A stretch of 64,000 bases of DNA, from the NCBI GenBank assembly GCA_036346155.1, contig JARFIY010000289.1, forward strand, positions 1,426,001 to 1,490,000, read 5' to 3'. Both the position numbers and the translations under genes were made by a program. The notes under the pieces are model-generated. The model was not told the DNA's origin. It was given only the letters and a program-made list of their open reading frames with translations, and did not search any database. Every line of letters starts with the position of its first letter. The first letter of the stretch is position 1. Shown here in pieces: positions 12,470 to 23,613 of this stretch. The stretch is from Sinelater perroti (lineage: Eukaryota; Arthropoda; Insecta; Coleoptera; Elateridae).

Positions 12470-12956
12470 CTTCTAACTCGACGACCTTCCCGGCGCGCTT
12501 GAGCGCCTTGACGGCCTCGTCGTGGGTGGCTTCCCGCAAGTCCTCGCCGTTGACGGAGAGGATGGCGTCTCCGACGTAGAGCTGCTCGGTCTGGTCGGCC
12601 GCCATCCCCTTGAAGATCTTGCTGATGAGGATGGGCATCTTGTTCTCCTTGCCGCCCTTAATGGAGATGCCGAGCCCATTATTGTCGGACTTGATGACGC
12701 GCACCAGCCGCTTCTGGTTCGCCACGGAGTCCGGCACGTCGGGGGTGTCGCTCAGCCCGCTGGGGGTCTCGATGTTGTTGTTGAGCGACCCGTTTAGGGT
12801 GGTGGAGTTCTCGCAGGACTCGTCGAGGGTGATGCTGAGGTAGTCGTCCTCGAGGGAGACGAACACGCGGTACCACTGGCCGCGGACGTGCGTCTCGAGG
12901 ATGCCCGAGCGGCCGTAGTAGCCCGGTGAGCCAACAGCGTCGCCGCCGCTCGACAT
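12470..12956 (-). CDS. Syn1: Syntrophin, first coding exon (split PH domain start plus PDZ domain)
   Basis: This exon encodes the N-terminal 162 residues of a syntrophin, the cytoplasmic adaptor that binds dystrophin and tethers channels and signalling proteins to the membrane cytoskeleton. Residues 16-47 (RSGILETHVRGQWYRVFVSL onward) match the first half of the first PH domain. An acidic, Ser/Thr-rich linker follows. Residues 82-162 are a full PDZ domain with the carboxylate-binding loop GLGISI (94-99), then NKMPILISKIF, GDAILSVNGEDLREATHDEA and LKRAGKVVELE. The start is the ATG at 12956, with A at -3; further upstream the frame holds only a GC-rich leader with no ATG. The exon ends at G 12470 before a GT donor (GTTGGT), in phase to continue the family's usual VELEV. 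The reading beyond the donor diverges, as expected for intron. The remaining exons (rest of PH1, PH2, SU domain) are not in view. Beta-type is the closest resemblance; the exact paralogue is uncertain. Confidence 0.93.
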
Positions 12957-13400
12957 CCTCACATTATTCTGGGTCCGGAGAGTCGCAGCTGCGGCGCGCG
13001 GCGGCACGCGCTAGGACGCGAAACACCTGCTTACGCTCCCACGCCTCGTGCGTTACTGTGCCGAGACCATACCTCTTCTTGCAGAGCAGGGCGGCCTCCT
13101 CGGGGCCCCCACGCTCCACGGTACGCGCGCTCCCACCGGTGTTGACAAACAACGCAAGACTGGCCGACGTCGTCCCGTCTGATTTCTCGCTAAAGCGGCT
13201 TTCGCCTGGCACCCTGGAGCTTTTGATTCGGCGCAAGGAAACCCCCGTATCCATGGCTACGGCTGTCCCCCGAGGCCCCTTCCGAGCCGCTTCTCGTGCC
13301 CCAGGATGCTGCCGCCATCTGTTAGCTACTAGTCCGGTTGGAGCTGCTAGCGCAGTTGCTAGCTACCGCCGAAACAAGACCTTGTCGCATATAATCATTC
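12957..13400 (-). promoter_or_regulatory. GC-rich 5-prime leader and promoter region of syntrophin
   Basis: This is the most CpG-rich stretch in this part of the window, directly upstream of the syntrophin ATG. It holds no recognisable protein. A transcription start cannot be placed from sequence alone. The GC-rich block ends at about 13370-13400, where AT-rich LINE debris begins. Confidence 0.5.
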
Positions 13401-13509
13401 AAATACAGGGGTCAATCGTATTTCAAGAGAAAATATATATTAATGCTGGCCTTACCGAACAAAAGAAGGAAATACAAAAGAACATAAGCTATTCCGCTAG
13501 CTAGAAGGA

Positions 13510-15660
13510 AAAGCCAAAAAAAAATAAAGGACAAACTCCGATAGCATCAAACCAAACATAAAAATTTAAAAAACTACCGAAAGAAAAGAAAAGGAGGGCC
13601 GAAACAGGCGATGAAAAAGGAACTAGACGAACAACTGAAAGGAAAAAAATGTAGAAATGAAGGAAGAAAGAAATAAAAGAATTAAAAAAGACAAAACTAA
13701 CATATTTAAATGTCCAAGGGATGGGGAGACAAGAAAAAGAACCGGAGCTAACTGACATCATGGAAGAGAACGGTATAAATTTAAATGGCATGTTAATAGG
13801 AACACACTTCCAGCACAAAAATATTCAACAATATATGCGAGAGAAACCAAGCAGAGGAGAAAAATCAACAATAGACCTCATAATTACAGGAAAAGTAAGG
13901 TATTGGTAATATTATAGAAAATATTAGCAAAACATAGAATATTTAAGCACAAAATCATTTAAATTACAGGTGAAAATATAAAGTTTAATATCGGGGAAAC
14001 AACAAAGAAAACAATTGGACTTGAATTCAAAAAAAAATTAACTAAAAGTGACAAATATCACAAAATGATGGGTAATATTTAAAAATATTATTAAAACTGC
14101 AGCAGCAAAAGTGTGTGGAGAAAGTAAAAATACTAATAGGAGGAAACAGACTCCATGGTAGAACAGTAAAGTAAAGGAAGAAGTTAAGAGGAAGAAGAAA
14201 TTGCAAAAAAAATACTTAGGGAACAGTAAAAATAAAAAACTACGAAAATACCAGACTCAGAAAGAAAAAATGAAAGCACTAATTAAGAAGTGAAGAAAAC
14301 AGAACATAGACGGAAAACGCAGAAAGGAAGAAACCTAAGAAAAAATAATCCCCTCCCCCTAAAAAACATAAAAATAAATCAGAGCAGAAACTAACAAAAG
14401 ATGATGAGATAATGGAAAACCGAAGGAATACTATAAGGAACTGTTTCTAGTAGAGATGGCAGATAGGATAGGAGGACAAGAGATGGGAGAAGAAAAAATA
14501 GCAATAAAGCAAGCAAAGAATGCGATAGAGAAACTGAAAATTGGAAAGGTAAGACCAGAGAATGCAAACTACTACTACACACGTTAATAAGTCAAGTCTG
14601 GTTAACAAATAGAATCCATTCGGAATGAAAATAGAAAATAAAAAAGAAAATTATGCAAACTGCAATAACTACAAATGGATATCGCTACTATGTACTACTT
14701 TTAAAATCTGCAAAAAGAATAATTGAAGAGAGAAAAGCAAGAAAAAATAGCAACAACCCAGCAGTATGTTGAAGCTGTTGAAAGCATGTGATAGTAGTAG
14801 AAATGAGCTATAGATAACTTTGAAAAACAAAGATATAAGTACTAAAATGTTTGAGACTCTAAGAAATATCCATAAAAATTCAGACAACATAATCAGAGTA
14901 AACGAAAAGAAAAAGAAGATAAGGCAAAGAGGTATTCTTAGCCCATTGTTATTCATAACAGTAATAGACGAGAGTAAACAAAGAAACAAAAGGGATGATT
15001 TTGGGATACAAAAATCTTAGACGAATAAAAAAGAACCACTGCAGACGACCTCATAATACTGGGCAACAATAAAGAAGACAGAAAATTGGCCAGAAATAAT
15101 CAAAAGTGTGATCTTAAAAAAATCTATACAAAATAGAAATCTTTAAAATAGCCAACGAGGAAGAGAATAACGATACGAAAGAGAAGACATTTAAGAAAGT
15201 GAAAAATTAAAATATCTGCAAACGAAATAAAAAATTATAAATACAGTAACGACACTATACAGAATGTTATATAGTCCATACTTCAAAGGAAGTGTCAAAA
15301 GAAACAAAGTTTAAAATCTATGAGTCGGTCTTAGAGCGAATGTTCATTTACGGAAACGAAGCACAGACACTGGCCGATTATTTAAAAAATAAAGTTACTG
15401 TGTGAATGAAAAGCTTTTATAAAATAGTGGGAGTGACAAAAATCAATAAAATAAGAAGTTTTAAAAATAAAAAGTGTAAGAGAGGAAGTTGAAACGCAAC
15501 CGCTGAGGTGGTTCGGGCACTCAGTGAAGATGGACGATATCAAACTGGTGAAGCAGACCGGGAGACAAAGAAAAAGAAGAAGATCCAAGAAGAAAGCGAA
15601 ACTCAAAAATAACTGAAGCACTAAAGAAAATATGTCAAGAACAGGAAGAGATGGAGAATA
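13510..15660 (+). pseudogene. Non-LTR retrotransposon relic (endonuclease to C-terminal tail)
   Basis: A purine-rich plus strand carries pieces of one LINE in the right order. NGMLIGTHFQHKNIQQYMRE and KSTIDLIITG (about 13780-13900) are the end of the AP endonuclease (family: NTFFKHK...TIDYI). ILSPLLFITVIDE (about 14935-14973) and TADDLIILGNN (about 15038-15070) are reverse-transcriptase blocks with the catalytic DD. At about 15507-15600 lies the C-terminal tail, LRWFGHSVKMDD then RQRKRRRSKKK. Many stops and shifts interrupt it. It starts right at the syntrophin leader. The clade is close to the RTE-like elements common in insects, but I cannot fix it. Confidence 0.78.
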
Positions 15661-15807
15661 ATTATTACCTTTATACCTAGAGTAGAAGAGGTTGTAGATA
15701 AGTAAAGTAAGTATATTAGTGTAGAGGGAGTAGGATACGTACTTGTGTAGATGGGAATTAGGGTGGTGACATCATTTCCTCGGTTGGTTAGGGGACGAGT
15801 AAAATCA

Positions 15808-15892
15808 TGAGCTCGCGTTGGTAGGATCGCTAAACCTGAAGTAGATTATCCTCTACCGGGATCGCAGAGAAGTGTCTACCCGCTACCATAAT
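15808..15892 (+). repeat. Dispersed repeat, copy 1
   Basis: This stretch (gagctcgcgttggtaggatcgctaaacctgaag... to ...tgtctacccgctacc) matches 63475-63562 over its whole length in the same orientation. It resembles 22098-22160 more weakly. The upstream part shares a gacatcatttcctc-like string with the 63-kb copy. The family is unknown. It lies just 3-prime of a plus-strand LINE relic, whereas the other two copies lie beside minus-strand LINEs. Confidence 0.65.
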
Positions 15893-16189
15893 TTAGTACT
15901 AGCTTTTCCACAAGACATAAAGCTATTGTTAGCACAGAAACCTCGAAAGAGTGAAAGGTTTTCTTTCATTTATTTATATTATGGGTCGTAGCTGGCTGCT
16001 TTATAAGGAAGTAACAGAAAAGAAAACAGCACTGGCAAACTTTATTAAGGTTATTTAGAAGAAATTAACCAAATTAGTAAAATGAAAAGTCGTATAAATT
16101 GAAACAGCAGTCCATAATCGAGTACAGACAGAAAATGTGATCGAAATTATTAAAACTGTCTAGATATAATATGCAAGGCACTGCAAAGT

Positions 16190-17350
16190 ACAAGGGGATT
16201 TTTTTTACAAAAAAAAATTTCCAAACACGTACTTGCACATGTCAGTCTTCAATTTTCAAACGTTCTCGAAACATTCTGATGCAGAAAAGCCTTTTGGTTG
16301 CGGCATATCCACTCCCGAACAGTTTGGATGACAGCGTCGTTGTCCGCAAACCGCATGCCATGCAAGTCTGATTGGAGTCTTCCGAATAGGTAAAATCGCT
16401 TGGGGCCAAATCCGGACTATGCGGCGGATGTGTCAGAAAGTTCTATTTCAATTTTCGGAGACATTGCATTGTTGTTTTGGTCATATGGGGCGTGCATTGA
16501 CTTAAAGGAAGGCTACCCGCTATCCACCGGTCTTCCATTTGGATCGAATCTTTTCCTTCTCTTCTGTTGCCAGAAGATCTGAGTAATAAGCTACATTAAG
16601 TCTCCTGGTATCCGTCAAAAGTTTGCATAGATAACCAGAAGAACGTTGTCGTGACTTTTTCTGACAAGTAGCTGTCCCGCGCTTTCTTGGATTTGGGGAA
16701 CTGGTATCCCGCCACTCGAGTGAGACTCGGGAATGAAGTAGTGCACTCACGTTTCATCGGTGGTCACTATAGACTTTAAAAATGCATCAGTCTCGTCTTA
16801 CATGCACACTATTTTGTTCACGTCCGTCAAAGTGCGTAATACCCCTCGTGCATTGATCTTGCGATAGTGTAGGTGGTTTTTCACGATATCGTCTACACTA
16901 CCAACACTGATGTATAGCAATGCTCCAAGTTCCTTGATAGTGCTGCGCCTATTCTTACGAATAAGCGCATCTGCAGGATTAATGTTTGGCTTGGTGATGG
17001 ATGTTCGCGGCTAATAGTCATGCGGTTCATTCTCCACGCTCTCTCTGCCCTCTCTGAAGCACTTACATCACTCAAACACGCAGGCCCGTGAGAGACACTC
17101 TTCCACATACTGATGTCGGAGTCTGGTGTTTTCTCCAATGGGGAATTTAATCACAATGCGTTGTTCCACGTTCCGCAGTACCTTTTGTTCGCCCATCACT
17201 CTAGCAACTCCCAAACAGGACTAAACAGATTCTAGCACGAGCAGGGGGGAAGGTAGAGGTTGTAGCTCCACTCTCTCAATGTTGCACAGCTGCTTCGCAG
17301 CGCGGCCTCGTTACACACAAATCAGTCCCGACCATATTTGAACAACCTTG
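16190..17350 (-). pseudogene. Mariner transposase relic, nearly full length but broken
   Basis: Reading the minus strand from about 17200 downward: N-terminal ECLSRACVFE and REGRESVENEPHD, then IRKNRRSTIKELGALL and DIVKNHLHYRKINARGV in shifting frames (DNA-binding region). Next come VHYFIPESHSSG (first catalytic Asp region) and QIQESAGQLLVRKSHDN. The second Asp block is not readable. GPKRFYLFGRLQSDLHGMRF, and further on DAVIQTVREWICRNQKAF, form the C-terminal part, ending near 16230. Stops and frame changes are frequent. Terminal repeats were not recognised. Confidence 0.78.
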
Positions 17351-17851
17351 TTCTGACAGACGACAGAGTAAAGAATGAATTTTCAAACTAATGTAAATAG
17401 TATCTGTTTACCTGACTAAAGTAGGATTAATATATCCAAAAAGAAAAATTTCAAAGTATATGGGCAAGTAATTTGCTATTTCTCTAATCCATAGTTTAAA
17501 AAAACACAAATATTTAAAAAAAAACTACAGTGCACAGATATTTATGGCTGCTAATACTCTGTTTCTTGCTCGTTAGTCTTTCCCGTATCTATCTTCTTTA
17601 TTTAATTTTGAATTTCTACATTTCTTGGAAGAATTCTGCTTTGAGATTCCAGATATTCCAGTTACTAAGATTTATATTCCTTTTTTTATTGTTTTCCGAT
17701 TCTCTGTCCCATGTACCAAGCTGAACATTGTAATTTTGTGGTCTTAAATCACCAACCCCAAAAACCGAGCACTTAATACTACAATTCGTTTTTCTTAGTC
17801 TAATTGTTTTACAAAACTGTGAAGGTCTGGTTGGACCTCCTAGAGTCTTAT
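17351..17851. other. AT-rich stretch, no gene recognised
   Basis: Only a short hydrophobic frame (17530-17724) that looks like chance AT-rich coding. Nothing supports a gene. Confidence 0.35.
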
Positions 17852-18640
17852 ACGAAGTGCGTTCAAGTCCTAAGGTCTCCAACATTTTCTGTAAAAAAAT
17901 ACTTGCTCAAGAAAGTTGAATTTTCAACGCAATCTCGTCTAGACGTGTACATTTTTCACAACATCGTCGTCGTGATTCCATGGCTGTCGAGAACACTTCT
18001 TTAGGGGTGTGTTTTGCCCACTGGAAAATCGCTGATGTAACAGCAGCTGGATTGGAAAATAAAGTGGCTACGAAGACTGCCCTTTATGGCTGGAAATTGA
18101 CCTAAGACATTGCCACCCGCGCAACCTTGTGTTTGTCGATCAGCACTCGTGGGATCCGCCTTGAAGAGACGTTCCGCATTTTTAGGTCATCATGCAAAAT
18201 GCACTCCACCGATCCTGCGCAGTGCAGAGAGATATCACGCACACCTAATCAACGGTCTTCCAGAACAACTTTCTCCACTCGCGCAATCATGGCTAATTCG
18301 TTATCACACAATTTTCAGCCTTCTTTAAACTTTCGCACTTACGAACGCGAATTTTAACATCCATAACGCCTTCATCGCATGTCTCACTCAATTGGTGATG
18401 GATTTCGATGAACGTTTCACTACGCAAGAGAAGAAAGCGGATGATTACACGTTGTTCTTGAACACTAAGCGTGGCCATTTAAGAACACATAACAACTGCA
18501 ACAGAGGTAATTCGATCTGTGTACGTTATATGGTGCTTCCATCTATATTAAAAATTCAGAAATAGTTCCCGCACCTTTTAAAATTAATCGCATCTTTCTA
18601 CTTACTCTCACAGCTGAGAAAAAAATTTGGACTTTCGCTT
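17852..18640 (-). mobile_element. Internally deleted mariner, copy 1
   Basis: The right part (minus strand, from about 18478) encodes a mariner N-terminus, MATLSVQEQRVIIRFLLLRS then EIHHQLSETCDEGVM. The left part encodes the extreme C-terminus, with WAKHTPKEVFSTAMESRRRC and CEKC near 17930-18030. The catalytic core between them is gone. The left end at 17852 begins, after TA, with cgaagtgcgttcaagtcctaagg, the terminal repeat shared with 27.92, 38.97 and 57.35 kb. The right terminal repeat has decayed. The same arrangement with a similar deletion is seen at 27.9 kb. Confidence 0.8.
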
Positions 18641-20289
18641 TTCCTAGAAACTGTTCGACAATTTTCATCTGTCATCTTAGGTCGAAGCCAGTTTTTTGAG
18701 AGGTCTTACTCCTCCATCTCCCCTCCTTTATCATCCTGGCTTGGGAGGCAACGGTGGAGTTATGTCAATAATCTAAATGCGTCGTCCATTCATTGGTTTA
18801 TTAGGCGAACCTCAATATAATAAGAACAACTAGACTTCTATGCGCAAGCAACTTGAACGACTTAACATAGCTGAAGTTAAAGGTGGTAATATCAACCTAC
18901 TGAATCTGGTCTTACTATTACAAATTGGTCAACACAGTAATATCACATAAAGAGATAAAAATAAACATTTTATAATGGACGAGTGTATGCAAAGAAAATA
19001 GATGAAGTACTTGCTCTTTGAGGGAAATTGACTGTCTCGCATAGTTTTTTTTTTGTAAGGACGGTTGGGAAAAGTACAATTCATACCCCTTGTAGAAGTG
19101 ATTGCTTCCACTAAAATTCACAGGGCAAATTCCTCATACTAAACCTAAAACGTACTGTTTTCTAACAATCTCTAGGACTTTTTTGCAAATTTTAGCAAGG
19201 TTTTTATCACCAAAGGTTTGTTTAATATTTTATAAAAGTCCGCTATCTCTTTCCAAATCAAAACACCTCTATATAAGCAAATGAGACTTTCTATTCTAAG
19301 CACTAGACTAAAGCAGATTTTCGACATAGTTCTGCATATTTTTTAATGAGACATTTTAATTGCGTTGGTGTGATCGTTTACGCAATACAACGGCATCTCC
19401 TTAGATCCACCAAGCAATCAAGACAGAACAAATTGGTTAAGCCGTTTGATACCGCGTATTTTTAAGCTCGAAACAAATCCATGTTAACAACGCCAATAAC
19501 AGTGTTATTAACCCAATTAATTGTTTTATAATAATTTCTGTCGAGATTATATTTAATTGCTTTGTTTTGCGCTAAATGCGTGTTATTTTTAAATTATTTT
19601 TGTCGTTGAGCGCAACGTAATGACGATAAAGTACAAATCCAGCAGTGTTTTCGTGGCGCTTTGATCGGCTACCGCGAATAACGTTGATTGATGACAAACC
19701 TTGGATTTTGGCTGAATAATTTTAAGATAAATTAAAATGCCGCAAGACAAGATATTGCTATATTTATGAAATGCTAAAAAGCATATTTGGTTTTACTACA
19801 ATCTATGGTCCACTTTTCCCTTTAATTATATCACGAATGCTACTTATTTAAATTTAAAAAAAGACATGTTAATTCCTAATGCGTTGCTGCGTTGAAAATA
19901 AGTCTCCCATCTCCGTCTAAAAAAGCACAAAATCAATTTGTGCAAAAATTAAGTAAACATCCGACTTGTCTAATAGATATACAATGAAGAAAATGTAGAA
20001 CAGTATAAAAACCGTTAAGAACAACCACACGTAAATGACAACGCCACACCATATCCAAAAGAAGGGTCACAAGAAACCTGTTGAATATTTTCCACAGATT
20101 AGAGACTTTATTGTTGCTAATAAATGTTAGTTTCATTTATTTTATTGCGTTGAAAAACAAAACCCCTGTATAACATACGAGACATCATGATCATCACTAG
20201 TTTATCCATAGTCGGATATAAACCTTCCCTGTGTTTTCCATCTGTATGTATCATGTGTTTTCTATACTCAATTATAATCATATATTTCT
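18641..20289. other. AT-rich non-coding stretch
   Basis: No recognisable gene or element. The segment at about 19340-19720 is free of repeat matches within the window and looks like single-copy DNA. Candidate conserved non-coding sequence only. Confidence 0.35.
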
Positions 20290-22090
20290 TTTATATTGTT
20301 CGTCCTATTCATCTTATCTCTAAAAGTCCTTCCGTTCTTCCTTGTTCTCCCAATGTGTCCAGTGCAATTCCATCTTAGAGTGCATATTCGTTGTATGACA
20401 TCTGTATCTTTGAACTTTTTCATTTACATTCTCCTTGTATTGCTCTCTGTGTTTTTGTAACCTATCCACGACGCTCTTATTTAATAACCACATTTCTATT
20501 GCGCATGTGAGGGCCGGTACCACATATTAGTCAAAAGTTCTTTGTCTTTATTGTATTTCGTATATTAGACTTCGATTTTTTGTAGTCTTCCTAGTAAAAT
20601 TCTTCTTTTCAGATCTACCTTTAAGTTGTTCTGGATATATATGTTATTCAACTTTTTCAATCCTTTCCTCTTGTATTATCACTTGTTAGTTCCTTAGTTT
20701 TTCGTCCAGTTCATTGAGCATCTTCTGCAGTTCATCCTCCACATTTGTTATCAAGGTTAGATGATTCAGTTTCTTTCTATCTATTATAATGCCTTTTGTT
20801 CTTTTCCAGTTCTAGGGTAAGAAGTTTGAAAAAAATCGAGTTTCCTTGACGAATTCCACGTTGTACCTTAATTTTGTTTGTGTTATTATTTTTACCTGTA
20901 TGTCTATTACTGCTTACAACCTATATCTCTAAGAAGTCAATCGCGTTCTCGTAGTCGTTCTTCTAACCCTACGTTTCTTACTGTAGTACTTTGGTCTTCC
21001 GTTCTTCCCATTGGTGATTGTACTTTTGTTTTGTAATATTTTTTATAACTATTTCCTTTTTATTGTCATCTATTAGCTTTACTTGCTACCTGCCTTCATT
21101 AATTTTCCGCCTGGTATCCTTTAAGTTCTCCCCTTTCTCTAAAGTTTCTTTAACTTTTGAGTTTTTGCAGCACAATTCTTAATTGGTTTGTTTAGTTCTA
21201 TTATTCCTATTTTATTGTTTATTTCATCTAATTGTAGTTGTCGTCGCTTTTCATTAGATCTGGTGTAGTTTTGCTTAAGATTTCTTGTTTACCTTTAATG
21301 AGCATTTGGTTATTTTTGGGTTTAACGTGTTTAGCTCTTGCTCTTCTGTTATTTAATGAAATTTTGTTTTTTCTAAAATTACTCGAAATCTATCTGTATT
21401 TTTTTATCTGTTGTTTGTCTTCTTTAGTAGTTGTTTTTAAAATTATCTTTGCTTTTGGAATTCGATGATGGCTTCCAGCATTCCAAAATTGATGGGATTT
21501 AGCACGAAATTTCCACCCTCTCCTCTGTAGCATATTAAAGAAGTTCATTATATATGTAATTCTCTTTTGCGTAGTTTAGTAGGTGGTTACAACTATTGCA
21601 TCTCTTTTTCTTCCGTTTCGTTTTCGTTTTCTTTCTTGCATATTTCGAAATAAAAATGGCCCGTTGGTAGTTGGTTTTTATTGATTTGTTCACTTCTTCA
21701 TTTTCTTGTAAAACGTTGGACATACTTTACATTTTGAAAGTCCTTTGTTGAGTTTTATGTCTATCTAGATTACTTTCTCCAATATCGCTTTATATTGCAT
21801 AATTTTCCCTCACACCTTATTTTATTCTTTCTTTTCTTTACAAAATACTGCTTGTGCTTTTTTAATATTGTACATCCCTCTTCTGTGCTTTCCTTCCCCC
21901 CCCCCCCCCTTGTGCATTTAATTTTCTTTAGTTCTTCTTAAAGTTCCTATAACCTTTTCTCCGAGTTCTTATATTGTATGTCATTATATACCACTCAATC
22001 GTCTTAGATTTTCTGTGTTTCCCCAGTGACTGTATTGTTTGGTGTTGCCGTAGATGGAAAATAGGAATTTGGACTTGATTCTCTCCCAGG
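20290..22090 (-). pseudogene. Non-LTR retrotransposon relic
   Basis: The plus strand is pyrimidine-rich because the coding strand is the complement. Near 21950-21995 the minus strand reads MTYNIRTRRKGYRNFKK, resembling the start of a LINE endonuclease (family: ATYNVRTL...). At the other end, 20523 down to 20330, it reads LTCAIEMWLLNKSVVDRLQK and HWTHWENKEER, matching the C-terminal region (TYGIE.W.L...L). The middle is too decayed to read motif by motif. Ends are approximate. Confidence 0.65.
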
Positions 22091-22097
22091 TTGCAGA

Positions 22098-22160
22098 GGT
22101 GGGACAAAATCATGACGAATCACGGGTAGGAATACGTCCTGAAGTAGACGTACTCTTCGT
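22098..22160 (+). repeat. Dispersed repeat, copy 3 (diverged)
   Basis: Shares aaaatcatga, ggtaggaat and cctgaagtaga in order with 15808-15892 and its left flank. It lies about 110 bp upstream of the presumed endonuclease start of the minus-strand LINE at 20.3-22.1 kb. Confidence 0.45.
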
Positions 22161-22934
22161 GGATTTTCCAAAAGATAAAAATACGTAACTGGTTGAGAAT
22201 GTGACCCAATGTTTATTTAGAGAGTTATAGTAAAGAGAATCAGGTATCAGGTATCATCAAAAAACATATTGCAAGCTGGGAAGATGGCTATTTTAAAGCG
22301 TCTTCTAGTTGCTTGCGCTTTTTCTTTAGTAAAAATATAAATTGCTGGCGTGCATGAAATTTCAGGGTTTGAAGCGTACGTTCAGCAACTGTTACATGAG
22401 CACCGGTGTTGGTTGCTTCCCATTAGGTGTGTCCCATTTGCGTTAGTCTAGCCAAGGCTAAAAAAGCGATGTTAAATGAAAAAATAAAAAAATGGTTACT
22501 CTGCAATATTTTACGTTAAATGTGGGGTATAATCTTTTACAGATACTAATCTTATCAATAAGGTTAAGGGTTTTCCTAAAAATATTTAGAATGTAACTGG
22601 TTGCCAGGATGTTCAGTTAAACAGTCATCCAGGCTTCTGCTGTTCCTCGATGTTCTTTAGAAGCTCTAAAAATGCGATATTGAATTTTGATACTTTGCTC
22701 GGTTTTATTTTGAATAACTGCTGACTACTTGAAACATTTGCACAGAAGAACTCATCTAGAAGGTATGAGGAGGTATTCTAAGCATTCTAGCATACTTTTC
22801 CATTTTCCTTTGCTTATGATCTTTAAGCTTTCCCTCGTTAAACTGTGTACCAGTTGCCATACGCAATACTCCCCTGGATTAGTCGTTTTAACAGCCGTGT
22901 CTATTAGAAAAGAAGCAATCGAGTTTATTTAATC
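22161..22934. other. No gene recognised
   Basis: AT-rich sequence with no readable gene or terminal repeat. Confidence 0.3.
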
Positions 22935-22999
22935 ATTTGATACGTGCTCTAAATAAACCTGGCGTTGGAAGTGTTTTCATGTAAACTCACTAGGTGGTT
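22935..22999 (+). repeat. 65-bp fragment shared with the 32.6-kb mariner 5-prime end
   Basis: This segment (ending ggaagtgttttcatgtaaac then tcactaggtggt) matches 32628-32692 with a few substitutions. The 32.6-kb copy leads directly into mariner coding sequence. This one is therefore probably the 5-prime end of a lost mariner copy. Confidence 0.6.
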
Positions 23000-23503
23000 C
23001 TTCCATTTTCTAATGCTAGAGGTTCGGTGAGCATGTGCTTGAAGAATAAATGATAAACTAAAACAAAAGTTCTGATAAAAGTTCTAGCACCTCATGGAAC
23101 GGCAACTACTGAATTTTTTTAGGTACACCGCTAAGTTTAAAGATACAAAAAGATATTAAAGAACGAGTGGATTTGCTGTTAACTCTCCATCAAATTAATA
23201 GCAAGGAAAACTAAAACTTTAACTTACACAATTTGGTGCTGAAAAAGTGCAAACTATACAATTGAGGGGAATCATAAAAATAATATTAAAAAAAATTTGA
23301 CCGCAACGCAAAAGAAAAAAACTGTGTTATCTCATAATTTATTTAAAACAAAAATCAGAATCAATAATTGTTTTTTCATGTGCAATTAATTTTTTTGTAT
23401 TTCTAGACAAATGTTAATTGTTCTCGATATTTCATCCGTTACCTCCTAAATGATACATTTAAGTCTAATCCAAGCACTTGGCATCTTAAACTTTTAATTA
23501 TAA
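23000..23503. other. PNP 3-prime flank, no other feature
   Basis: AT-rich DNA downstream of PNP on the minus strand. No gene or repeat recognised. Confidence 0.4.
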
Positions 23504-23509
23504 TTTATT
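23504..23509 (-). terminator. Probable PNP polyadenylation signal
   Basis: AATAAA on the minus strand, about 105 bases past the PNP stop codon. It is the nearest canonical signal and a normal distance for a short insect 3-prime UTR. A further AATAAA-type signal lies near 23338. Confidence 0.5.
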
Positions 23510-23613
23510 TACTATAGTGCTGTAATAAAAAAATTAAAATCCTTAAATAAAATGGTAGAAACTACAAATAATTTAAGTATTCCATCAAAACTAACTTTCC
23601 ACCGTTAAGAACT

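Noticed and set aside
12522..13504. Plus-strand and other-frame open frames over the syntrophin exon and leader
   Set aside because: Shadows produced by high GC. The syntrophin reading with its PDZ domain explains the region.
21896..21909. Poly-C run
   Set aside because: Simple homopolymer; no structure or gene context gives it a function.
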